15,131 nt of DNA from JAYZVT01 sp050248375 (GTDB lineage: Bacteria > Pseudomonadota > Alphaproteobacteria > Rhizobiales > Methyloligellaceae): NCBI GenBank assembly GCA_050248375.1, contig JBFWSL010000053.1, forward strand, positions 1-15,131, written 5' to 3'. Each line of letters opens with the position of its first letter. Position 1 is the first letter of the stretch. Shown here one piece after another: positions 7,737 through 13,850 of the stretch. The notes below the pieces were generated by a model that was given only the letters and a program-made list of their open reading frames with translations, searched no databases and was not told the origin of the DNA. The translations under genes were made by a program, and so were the position numbers.

Positions 7737-8909
7737 TTATTTCAGGCTCGCGTAATATTCCCGCAGGATCGCCACCACCTCCGGCCGGCTGAATTCCGGC
7801 GGGATGTCCGCGTTGGTCGACAGCATCTCGCGTTGCTGGGTCCCCGAGATGGAGATGTGATATTTCGGGTCGTGCGGGCAGGTCTTCGCCGTGGCCATGC
7901 CATAGCACTTGCGGCAATAGAAGGTGATGTCGATCTTCAAGGGCTTGGTAAGCAGCGCCCCTTCCCACAGCTCGTCGAAGATGTGATGGGCGTCGAATGG
8001 GCCGTAATAGCTGCCGACGCCGGCGTGATCGCGGCCCACGATCAGGTGCGAGCAGCCGAAATTCTGCCGGATCAGTGCGTGCAACAGCGCCTCGCGCGGA
8101 CCCGCATAGCGCATCTCGATTGGATATCCCGCCTGGATGACGGTGCCCGGGCGGAAATAGTTGTCGATCATCGCCTGTATGGCGCGGGTGCGGACTTCGG
8201 CGGGGATGTCGCCGGCCTTCAGCTTGCCGAGCACCTGATGGATGAACACGCCGTCCATCACCTCCACCGCGATCTTCACGAGATGCTCGTGACTGCGGTG
8301 CATGGGATTGCGCGTCTGGAAGGCGGCGACCTGGGACCAGCCCTTTTCCAGGAACAGGGCGCGTGATTCCGCCGGACGGATATAGAGGTCCGGATACTTG
8401 GTCGGGTACTCGCCCTCGCCGAGCACCCTGACGCGCCCGCCGAGATTGATCTCGCCCTGCTCGAGAACCTTCGCGACGCCCGGGTGCTTCGGATCCGTGG
8501 TGCGGTAGACGTGCTGCGCCTCGAGTTGCTTGTCGATCTCGTACTTCTCGGCGACTTCCATGACCGCGAGGATTTCCCCGGTCTCGCCGTCGGTCAACGC
8601 CACCTCCTCGCCCTCGCCGATGGCCTCCGCGATGTCCTTCGCGACGGGCAGGGTGATCGGTATCGGCCAGAACACGCCGCTGGACAGCTTCATGTCCACG
8701 CAGGCCCCACGCCAGTCCTCCTGGCCCATGAAGCCGTCGAGGGGCGTGTAGGCGCCCATCGCCAGCATGAACACATCGGAGACCGCCCGCGAGTCGAGTG
8801 GGACCTTCTTCAGCTTCGCTGCCCGCTTGCGTTCGTCCTCCCGCTCGGCCTGGGGGAGCAACAGCGGCTTCACCGCCGGGGAGCCATGCGGGGCTACGAG
8901 TTGAGGCAT
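7737..8909 (-). CDS. sat: Sulfate adenylyltransferase (ATP sulfurylase), dissimilatory type
   Basis: This 390-aa single-domain ATP sulfurylase catalyses APS + PPi to ATP + sulfate and the reverse. In a cluster with AprBA and AprM it probably runs in the ATP-forming direction, as the last step of sulfite oxidation. Visible motifs are QTRNPMHRSHEHL (residues 198-210, the nucleotide-binding QxRNPxHxxH) and GRDHAG (292-297). CRKCYGMATAKTCPH near the C-terminus has Cys332, Cys335, Cys344 and His346, the zinc site found in bacterial and archaeal dissimilatory Sat. No APS-kinase domain is fused, which fits a dissimilatory rather than assimilatory role. ATG at 8909 was chosen because AAGGA (8916-8920) precedes it at ideal spacing and the conserved protein begins there; the frame remains open upstream to 8993. 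A 141-bp gap separates it from the 57-aa gene, and the phosphoesterase gene follows after 18 bp. Confidence 0.96.
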   Translation of the reverse strand: MPQLVAPHGSPAVKPLLLPQAEREDERKRAAKLKKVPLDSRAVSDVFMLAMGAYTPLDGFMGQEDWRGACVDMKLSSGVFWPIPITLPVAKDIAEAIGEGEEVALTDGETGEILAVMEVAEKYEIDKQLEAQHVYRTTDPKHPGVAKVLEQGEINLGGRVRVLGEGEYPTKYPDLYIRPAESRALFLEKGWSQVAAFQTRNPMHRSHEHLVKIAVEVMDGVFIHQVLGKLKAGDIPAEVRTRAIQAMIDNYFRPGTVIQAGYPIEMRYAGPREALLHALIRQNFGCSHLIVGRDHAGVGSYYGPFDAHHIFDELWEGALLTKPLKIDITFYCRKCYGMATAKTCPHDPKYHISISGTQQREMLSTNADIPPEFSRPEVVAILREYYASLK

Positions 8910-9050
8910 TACGGGTCCTTCCTGAAAACAAACGCTTCCCGGCCGGCTCCGGTCACTGGTCGCGAAGGGTCGCCTTTCCGGGCTTCCGTTCACGTCAGGG
9001 GTTCGGGTTCCAGCCGTGCGAACCGGTCCGTCAGCGCTGCGGCGCGGTGC

Positions 9051-9224
9051 CTAGGGCCGCTTCGGGGTCTTGTATTTGACTTCCTTCTGGAACGAGTCCC
9101 AGACCGTGTCGTAGCCGACAAACCCCTTCTTGTTCGGCGCCATCTGACGCGTGGTCAGAAAGCGCGTGTGACCGTCGGGAACCTTGACGGGCTTCTTCTT
9201 GTCGCTCTGCTTCTTCTCGCTCAT
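9051..9224 (-). CDS. Small basic protein of 57 aa between slyD-like gene and sat, unrecognised
   Basis: I do not recognise this protein. It starts MSEKKQSDKKKPVKVPDGH, a lysine-rich and probably disordered N-terminus, then TRFLTTRQMAPNKKGFVGYD and TVWDSFQKEVKYKTPKRP. It has no cysteine, no membrane segment and no signal peptide, and carries a strong net positive charge. Support for a real gene comes from an excellent ribosome site (GAGG at 9231-9234, six bases before the ATG), location in a same-strand run of sulfur-oxidation genes, and a composition with aromatic and charged residues that looks like protein rather than frame noise. The 66-aa reading frame over the same bases in another register lacks such a site. 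It lies 64 bp after the slyD-like gene and 141 bp before sat. A structural, nucleic-acid-binding or enzyme-docking role is possible, none shown. Confidence 0.75.
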   Translation of the reverse strand: MSEKKQSDKKKPVKVPDGHTRFLTTRQMAPNKKGFVGYDTVWDSFQKEVKYKTPKRP

Positions 9225-9228
9225 GTTT

Positions 9229-9235
9229 CACCTCT
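9229..9235 (-). promoter_or_regulatory. Strong ribosome binding site of the 57-aa gene
   Basis: Read on the minus strand this is AGAGGTG followed by AAAC and the ATG at 9224. It is among the best Shine-Dalgarno matches in the window and is the main reason for accepting this short gene. Confidence 0.7.
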
Positions 9236-9288
9236 TGCCGTATTGTCGGTGGGAAGTTCCGCCTGATCCCTCGAACGGGACTGGCGGC

Positions 9289-9798
9289 TCAAACTGGCCT
9301 CATGAGTGACGGATCGATATCCGCCCGGACGCCGATCGCTCCGCCCGCCTTGATCTCCTCTTCGGTCGGCTCGCGCACGGTCAGGATCTCGAGGATGAAA
9401 ACCACCTCCCTGCCGCAAAGCGGATTGTTGCCATCGACCGTCAATGTCTCGTCGTCGAGCCGCGTTACCAGGAAGCTGCGGGTCTGGCCCTTGTCGTTCT
9501 CCATCAGGATGGAAGTGCCGACCTGCCGGTATTCCTCCGGAACGTTCTCTATGTAGTCGGTGAACACCAGCGACTCGTCCCTCGGACCGAATATCTGGTT
9601 GCCATCGATCGCCACCTCGATGACGTCGCCCGCGGACCTGCCTTCGAGCTGCATGTGGACGAAGGGCGCCAGGATCTCGTTGTGTCCGTGAACATAGCCC
9701 AGCGGAAATTCCACGGAAGTCAGAACGTGCCCCGTCTTCCTGTCGGTCACCTTGTAGGTCAACTCGACGAACTTGCCGTTCTGGATGGTTTCGCTCAT
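9289..9798 (-). CDS. SlyD-like FKBP-type peptidyl-prolyl cis-trans isomerase
   Basis: The 169-aa protein follows the SlyD layout. An FKBP half comes first (VELTYKVTDRKTGHVL, then PLGYVHGHNEILAPFVHMQL and EGRSAGDVIEVAI). An insert-in-flap chaperone domain spans about residues 70-125 (FGPRDESLVFTDYI to LDDETLTVDGNNP), and the FKBP strand VVFILEILTVREPTEEEI closes the fold. Compared with E. coli SlyD, as I recall it, the His/Cys-rich metal-binding tail is absent: the protein ends a short way after TEEEIKAGGA. The typical DGNHPLAG has become DGNNPLCG (residues 122-129). SlyD-type proteins help fold proteins and deliver metals, so in this operon it could assist cofactor insertion into AprA, AprB or Sat; that link is inference from position. 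ATG at 9798 was chosen because homology begins there, with GGA nine bases upstream; the frame extends further to 9891 over the preceding gene. Confidence 0.85.
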   Translation of the reverse strand: MSETIQNGKFVELTYKVTDRKTGHVLTSVEFPLGYVHGHNEILAPFVHMQLEGRSAGDVIEVAIDGNQIFGPRDESLVFTDYIENVPEEYRQVGTSILMENDKGQTRSFLVTRLDDETLTVDGNNPLCGREVVFILEILTVREPTEEEIKAGGAIGVRADIDPSLMRPV

Positions 9799-9817
9799 GT
9801 CTGGTCCGAACCGCTGC

Positions 9818-10168
9818 TCAGAAGATCGACGCGCCGAAAATCCTGACTTTTCCGTCCTCATAGCCGAGCACAAGCCGGCCAAGCCATTCACCTTCCTTCT
9901 TGGTGCAGCGCTGCCGGTAGAGAACCGTCACATGCTGGCCACGGCGGATGATGCCCAGATAATCGAAGTCTTCCGACAGGTTTCTTGCCAGTTCGCTGTT
10001 CGCGAACTGGTGGCCGGCCGTCACTTGGTTCATGGCAAGCGCCATGGAGCTGGAGAAGTTCTTGGCGAAGTCTCCATACTTCCCTTCGTTGGAATTCTTG
10101 ACGAGGTCGCGCCACAGGAGATCGGCGATCGCCTGTATTTCCTCATCGGTCTTGTCGGCAATGTTCAC
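9818..10168 (-). CDS. Unrecognised 116-aa protein downstream of aprA
   Basis: I do not recognise this family. The product is soluble, with no signal peptide, membrane segment or obvious metal site (one cysteine, in RQRCTKKEGEW). The first half is helical (KTDEEIQAIADLLWRDLVKN and YGDFAKNFSSSMALAMNQV). The second half looks like beta strands (YLGIIRRGQHVTVLYRQRCT, then WLGRLVLGYEDGKVRIFGAS). Helices followed by a curved sheet recall NTF2/cystatin-like folds, but this is only an impression. The likely start is GTG at 10168 with a weak GAG site; no suitable ATG is available, and the in-frame extension to 10306 would translate through two stem-loops and overlap aprA. It ends 19 bp before the slyD-like gene, so the two are probably cotranscribed. 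A chaperone, assembly or regulatory role in sulfite oxidation is possible but unproven. Confidence 0.7.
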   Translation of the reverse strand: MNIADKTDEEIQAIADLLWRDLVKNSNEGKYGDFAKNFSSSMALAMNQVTAGHQFANSELARNLSEDFDYLGIIRRGQHVTVLYRQRCTKKEGEWLGRLVLGYEDGKVRIFGASIF

Positions 10169-10220
10169 GGGCGGCTCTCGGGGACTCTGGAGACCAGAAT
10201 TGGCGGGCGCATCGGGAAGT

Positions 10221-10241
10221 GCCGGCACGCGGGATGCCGGC
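10221..10241 (-). repeat. Stem-loop, second hairpin downstream of aprA
   Basis: GCCGGCA (10221-10227) pairs perfectly with TGCCGGC (10235-10241) across a 7-nt loop. It lies in the 124-bp gap between aprA and the 116-aa gene, just beyond a larger hairpin. No T-run follows, so it is more likely an mRNA-stability or attenuation element than a full terminator. Confidence 0.6.
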
Positions 10242-10250
10242 CTGACGGTA

Positions 10251-10285
10251 CCCAGGCGGAAATTCGATGTGAACTTCCGCCTGGG
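10251..10285 (-). terminator. Strong stem-loop directly after aprA (attenuator or mRNA-stability hairpin)
   Basis: CCCAGGCGGAA (10251-10261) and TTCCGCCTGGG (10275-10285) form a perfect 11-bp stem with a 13-nt loop, starting 7 bp after the aprA stop codon. On the minus strand no T-tract follows, so a classical rho-independent terminator is unlikely. A hairpin here would protect the aprMBA message from 3' decay and reduce read-through into the accessory genes and sat. Confidence 0.65.
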
Positions 10286-10292
10286 AATATCG

Positions 10293-12161
10293 CTATTCGT
10301 TCTCACCGACCAGGTGATAGCAGGGCGCCTTCTCCATGGTATACGCGCCCGACTCCGGATCGCGGCGCGAAACCGTCAGCACGTGCCAGTTCTCATCGTC
10401 GACCTTCATGGCGTCGCCCCGGTAGTAATAGCCCGGCCAGCGGGTCTCCTTGCGGAACAGGGTGTGCTGCATGACGCATTCCGCGGTGCGGTGGCGGTGC
10501 TTCAGTTCCCACGCCCGCAGCAGTTCGTGAATGTCCTTCGCGGCCAGGCTCTCAAGGTCTTCTTCCATGATCCTGAGTTTCTTGAGGCCGATATGCAGCA
10601 GCTTCTCGTTGGTCATGTAGCTGACCGTCACTCCGGCACAATACTCGTCCATGAGCTTCTGCAGACGGTCCAGGCCCTGCTTGGGGTTGATGTAGTGAGG
10701 ATTGACATCGCCCGCCACGATCTCGTTGCGGTAGATCCTGTAGTGCTCCAGCGGCTTGTAGATCTCCGCCTTGCGGCGGCTGATCTGCTCCTCGGAGACG
10801 ACGATGCCTTCGGCCTTGCCGTCGTCGATATACTTGCAGGCGGCTTTCGCGGCGAGCCGGCCCTCGGTGAACGAGCCGGAGGAGAAAGCGTGCGGCGTGC
10901 CGCCGACCGCGTCACCGGCGCCGAACAGGCCTTCGATGGTCGTCATGCGGTTGTAGCCCCAGAAATACTCGGGCGGGGAAACGTCCTCCGGGCCCGAGCA
11001 CCAGGCGCCACAGCCGGTCGCGTGGGAGCCCATCACATAGGGCTCCGACGTGGTCAGCTCGGGGTTCTCGTTCTTGGGATCCACGTCGGTGGAGGCCCAC
11101 AGGACCGCCTGGCCGACCGTCATGCCGAGGAAGTTTTCCCAGCCGACCTCTTCCAGATGAGGGTCCTGGAAGGCATGCATGGTCACCATGTGAATGGGGC
11201 CGCGGCCGGCATTCACTTCGCTGATCAGGGCGTGATTGCGCAGGCAGGTCGGGATCGGCCTGTGCGTGAGATGGGAGGCCTCCGGATCCAGATATTCCTT
11301 GCCCACCATCTTCTGCAGTTCGGGGAACCACTTGGATTCGTACTCTTCGCCCAGGCCGTTCTGCGTGTAGGTCTTCAGGTGCAGGAAGTAGGCGCCGACC
11401 GGGCCGTAACCGTCCTTGAAGCGGGCCAGCACGATGCGGTTTTCCATCTGCGTCATCTTGGCGCCGGCGTTGATCATGAGCCCGTAGGCGGACCCCGACG
11501 ACCACGGCGCGTACCAGGTTCGGCCGGAGCCTTCGCCCACCGAACGCGGCTTGAAGATGTTGGACGCGCCGCCCGCGCCGCAGATCACGGTCTTGGACTT
11601 GAACACATGGTAGTTGCCCGTGCGGACATTGAAGCCGACGGCTCCCGCGACCCGGTTCTCTTTCGCGTCGTCCATCAGCAGATGGGTGACGCAGATGCGG
11701 TTGAACACCTTGTCCGCGGACTTCTTGGCGGCCTCGGCCACGATGGGCTTGTAGGACTCGCCGTGGATCATGATCTGCCAGCGCCCTTCGCGGAGATATC
11801 TCCCCGTCTTCGGGTTCCGCATGATCGGCAGGCCCCACTCCTCGAACTGGTGCACCGTGGAGTCGACGTGACGGGCCATGTCGAACAACAGGTCTTCCCG
11901 CACCAGGCCCATCAGGTCGATGCGGGCGTAGCGCACATGGTCCTCCGGGTTGTTCTCGCCCCAGCGGGTGCCCATGTAGCAATTGATGGCGTACAGGCCC
12001 TGGGCGACCGCACCCGAGCGGTCGATGTTTGCCTTTTCGGCGATGACAATCTTCTTGTCCTGCCCCCAGAACCGCGCCTCCCATGCGGCGCCGGTGCCGC
12101 CAAGGCCCGCGCCAACGACCAGGATATCGATGCCGTCTTCGACGATCGTTTTGTAAGCCAT
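10293..12161 (-). CDS. aprA: Adenylylsulfate reductase, alpha (FAD) subunit
   Basis: The 622-aa flavoprotein interconverts sulfite + AMP and APS in complex with AprB. The dinucleotide-binding motif VVGAGLGGTGAAWEA (Gly17, Gly19, Gly22) is near the N-terminus, and YAINCYMGTRWGENNPEDHV is a signature stretch. ENRIVLARFKDGYGPVGA includes Arg242 and Arg247, one of which should be the substrate-binding arginine, and PYVMGSHATGCGAWCSGPED includes His380, probably the catalytic histidine. The FAD-contacting GLFGAGDAVGGTPHAFSSGS follows. The C-terminal AprA domain is complete. Dissimilatory AprA is unrelated to the assimilatory CysH reductase. The aprA ATG overlaps the aprB stop codon by one base (TAATG), indicating translational coupling. 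With AprM rather than QmoABC beside it and Sat downstream, oxidation of sulfite is the likely direction. Confidence 0.97.
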   Translation of the reverse strand: MAYKTIVEDGIDILVVGAGLGGTGAAWEARFWGQDKKIVIAEKANIDRSGAVAQGLYAINCYMGTRWGENNPEDHVRYARIDLMGLVREDLLFDMARHVDSTVHQFEEWGLPIMRNPKTGRYLREGRWQIMIHGESYKPIVAEAAKKSADKVFNRICVTHLLMDDAKENRVAGAVGFNVRTGNYHVFKSKTVICGAGGASNIFKPRSVGEGSGRTWYAPWSSGSAYGLMINAGAKMTQMENRIVLARFKDGYGPVGAYFLHLKTYTQNGLGEEYESKWFPELQKMVGKEYLDPEASHLTHRPIPTCLRNHALISEVNAGRGPIHMVTMHAFQDPHLEEVGWENFLGMTVGQAVLWASTDVDPKNENPELTTSEPYVMGSHATGCGAWCSGPEDVSPPEYFWGYNRMTTIEGLFGAGDAVGGTPHAFSSGSFTEGRLAAKAACKYIDDGKAEGIVVSEEQISRRKAEIYKPLEHYRIYRNEIVAGDVNPHYINPKQGLDRLQKLMDEYCAGVTVSYMTNEKLLHIGLKKLRIMEEDLESLAAKDIHELLRAWELKHRHRTAECVMQHTLFRKETRWPGYYYRGDAMKVDDENWHVLTVSRRDPESGAYTMEKAPCYHLVGENE

Positions 12162-12640
12162 TAGTAATACACGCCTTTCTTCATCTTCAGGCCGTTGGTC
12201 TCAAGCGTGTGCAAGCCGCCTTCATCCAGACGGATGTATTTCGGCTCGTTATACAGAAGCTGGCTGTCGCGCATTTCCTCGGTAGGACCGGGAACCTCCG
12301 CGAGCTTGGGGATCGCCTGCCCCCAGGGCTTGGTGGTGATGGGCGACAGGAAGTTCTTTTCCGTGCCGTTCCGGAATTTGATCTTCCAGGCGATCGTGCC
12401 CTTCTCTTCGTCCCGGAGGACGCGAACGCTATGACCGAGCGGGGCGAAATCGGCATACCCGCGCACATCGATCGCATTCTGCGGACAGGCCTTCACGCAG
12501 GAGTAGCACTCCCAGCACATGTTCGGCTCGATGTTGTAGGCGCGGCGGTACGTCTTATCGATGTGCATGATGTCCGAGGGACAGATGTCGACGCAATGTC
12601 CGCATCCGTCGCACCTTGTCATATAGACGAAGGTAGGCAT
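12161..12640 (-). CDS. aprB: Adenylylsulfate reductase, beta (iron-sulfur) subunit
   Basis: This 159-aa ferredoxin-like subunit carries two [4Fe-4S] clusters that take electrons from the FAD of AprA. The ligands are visible: Cys10, Cys13, Cys16, Cys20 (CDGCGHCVDICP) and Cys42, Cys45, Cys48, Cys52 (CWECYSCVKACP). Trp43 in the second motif is probably the tryptophan placed between a cluster and the flavin in known structures. The C-terminal half, with WKIKFRNGTEKNFLSPITT and a tail ending GLKMKKGVYY, is the extension that wraps around AprA. ATG at 12640 is preferred because AAGGAG (12648-12653) lies seven bases upstream and the family N-terminus MPTFVYMTRCDGCG starts there; the longer in-frame extension to 12739 is inside aprM. 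It begins 43 bp after aprM and overlaps aprA by one base. Confidence 0.97.
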   Translation of the reverse strand: MPTFVYMTRCDGCGHCVDICPSDIMHIDKTYRRAYNIEPNMCWECYSCVKACPQNAIDVRGYADFAPLGHSVRVLRDEEKGTIAWKIKFRNGTEKNFLSPITTKPWGQAIPKLAEVPGPTEEMRDSQLLYNEPKYIRLDEGGLHTLETNGLKMKKGVYY

Positions 12641-12683
12641 AAGTCGGCTCCTTATCCGTTCCGGTGGAACTAGCTGGCTGTAT

Positions 12684-13523
12684 CTAGTAGTGGCGAGGTG
12701 CTTCGCGCTTGATGCCGAGTCCCATTCGCATCGGGGCATCCCGCAGCAGTTCCATCGAGTGCCTCGCCTGCTGTTCGGGATCGTCCCGGGTCAGCGTCGG
12801 CAAATTCTGGGCCGAACCATTGGCCTTGGACACTCTCTTCTCGAACGCCGCCGCGGGCTTGAAGAACATGTGCGAGAATTTCGACCACGGGATCGATCCG
12901 AACAGCACTGTCGTGGCGACCAGGAACAGGGCCAGGGCCAGGTAGGCCCAGCCGCTGCCCGAGGACTGCAGGAAGGACCAGACCAGCGCCAGGGTGGTGC
13001 AGGCGAGCAGCGAGAGGATGAACAGGTCCGCATGCTCCAGGCGGAAGGGAGAGTTGCCTTCGGCCGCCACGTCGACGCGGATGAAGAACCAGAACCAGTA
13101 GCCGCCGATGCACACCATCAGCGCCCCGATGTGCCACAGCAGGGGCAGGATCGCCGGCGTGGCCGTTTCGGGCGTGGGGTAGGAGAAAACCATGATTATG
13201 GTGCTGATGACGAAGGCGAGAAAGCCGTACATCGTCAGCAGGTGGGCGATTCGCCGCCTGGAATTGCAGAACTCGCCCGATGCGAGCACGTCCACGGCGG
13301 CCGTCTTTACGGCCAGCGATATCATTTCGCCGCCGCCAACCTGGCGCGCGCCATTTTGCTTCGTATCGCGCCAGTTTCTGAAGAAGTAGGCGGCGCTGCC
13401 CTTGTGGATGATGTCGAACAGGGTTCCGGCTGCCACCAGGACGATCATCACGGTGACGTAGGCTTGCATGATCGCAGGCGAAATCGATGCCGACAGCTCT
13501 GCGAACGGATTGGTGGCGAACAT
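12684..13523 (-). CDS. aprM: AprM, membrane anchor and quinone-linked partner of APS reductase
   Basis: The 279-aa integral membrane protein has five hydrophobic helices, at about residues 18-38, 93-114, 123-149, 166-186 and 192-212, and a hydrophilic C-terminal tail. His94, His131 and His164, within or next to helices, are candidate haem b ligands, in line with the NarI/HdrE-like fold described for this family. AprM is the proposed electron acceptor of AprBA in sulfur oxidisers that lack the QmoABC complex. Its position as first gene of the cluster, directly before aprB and aprA, is the characteristic arrangement. Electrons from sulfite oxidation would pass through it to the quinone pool. 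The loop with KTAAVDVLASGEFCNSRRR carries one cysteine. ATG at 13523 follows a purine-rich GAGGGGGGA stretch. It is predicted to be transcribed from the promoter at 13696-13724 with a leader of about 165 nt. Confidence 0.92.
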   Translation of the reverse strand: MFATNPFAELSASISPAIMQAYVTVMIVLVAAGTLFDIIHKGSAAYFFRNWRDTKQNGARQVGGGEMISLAVKTAAVDVLASGEFCNSRRRIAHLLTMYGFLAFVISTIIMVFSYPTPETATPAILPLLWHIGALMVCIGGYWFWFFIRVDVAAEGNSPFRLEHADLFILSLLACTTLALVWSFLQSSGSGWAYLALALFLVATTVLFGSIPWSKFSHMFFKPAAAFEKRVSKANGSAQNLPTLTRDDPEQQARHSMELLRDAPMRMGLGIKREAPRHY

Positions 13524-13618
13524 AGGCGGAAGGTCCCCCCTCTCTGAACAATTATTTTGAGCGCCACGATAGCCGATCAGCTTCCGGGCGGCAATCGGTA
13601 GCTCGGAATACGAGACAG

Positions 13619-13645
13619 TTCATTTCACTTTTTGACTAAAATGAA
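13619..13645. repeat. Inverted repeat in the predicted aprM leader
   Basis: TTCATTT (13619-13625) and AAATGAA (13639-13645) are perfect 7-bp inverted repeats with a 13-nt spacer. The element is about 45 nt downstream of the predicted aprM transcription start and about 95 bp before the start codon. It could be a binding site for a dimeric regulator or a leader hairpin. No regulator family is recognised from it. Confidence 0.5.
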
Positions 13646-13695
13646 TCTCGCGCGCCGCGTCATGCCCCGGTCGCGGGTCCGGCATTTCCGGCCGA

Positions 13696-13724
13696 ACAAT
13701 ATCCGACGCCCAAACTACTTTCAA
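13696..13724 (-). promoter_or_regulatory. Sigma70-like promoter of the apr-sat operon
   Basis: On the minus strand TTGAAA (13719-13724, five of six to -35 consensus) is followed after exactly 17 bp by TATTGT (13696-13701, four of six to -10). The AT-rich block just upstream (to about 13746) could serve as an UP element. Start of transcription is expected near 13689. Confidence 0.55.
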
Positions 13725-13812
13725 TAATTCGAATATATATATGTATCGCTTGTCCGCCCGCGTGCCGGCCCGGCCTCTTGCATCTGCGATACACCGACCG
13801 CACATCATCCCT

Positions 13813-13818
13813 TATACT
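13813..13818 (+). promoter_or_regulatory. -10 element of the TPR-protein gene
   Basis: TATACT matches five of six -10 positions. The -35 region is poor (TACACC at 13790-13795). Transcription starting near 13825 would place the ATG at 13821 outside the transcript and supports the start codon at 13851. Confidence 0.4.
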
Positions 13819-13850
13819 TTATGAGCCGATCAGGGCCGGAGCAGTCCCGA

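Larger units (their letters stand above)
13524..13850. other. Gene-free regulatory region between the divergent aprM and TPR-protein genes
   Basis: This 327-bp stretch holds no convincing gene; the short frames crossing it lack ribosome sites and protein-like composition. It contains the aprM promoter, a 27-bp inverted repeat in the aprM leader, an AT-rich block at about 13716-13746 with an alternating ATATATATAT run, and a plus-strand -10 element. A second, weaker minus-strand promoter-like pair (TTGCCG at 13589-13594, 17 bp, TATCGT at 13566-13571) is also present. AT content in the middle is much higher than in the flanking genes. Confidence 0.7.

Noticed and set aside
7567..8931. Second minus-strand frame of 454 codons overlapping sat
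   Set aside because: It is sat read in another register. It is Arg/Gly/Pro-rich without family signal, and Sat motifs are intact in the called frame.
9818..10306. Longer 162-aa version of the 116-aa protein
   Set aside because: The extra N-terminus would be translated from the two stem-loops and overlap the end of aprA; it looks like non-coding sequence. GTG at 10168 is preferred.
10032..12164. Plus-strand open frame of 710 codons antisense to aprA
   Set aside because: It mirrors aprA almost exactly, is rich in Arg, Gly, Val and His, shows no domain, and lacks a ribosome site. AprA on the other strand is certain.
13726..13743. Alternating AT run as a possible replication or attachment site
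   Set aside because: It is short, has no flanking direct repeats, tRNA or DnaA-box cluster, and is better explained as the AT-rich upstream part of the aprM promoter.
13620..13808. 62-aa minus-strand frame in the aprM upstream region
   Set aside because: It covers the predicted promoter and inverted repeat, has no good ribosome site, and its translation includes the AT-repeat (YIYIFELL).
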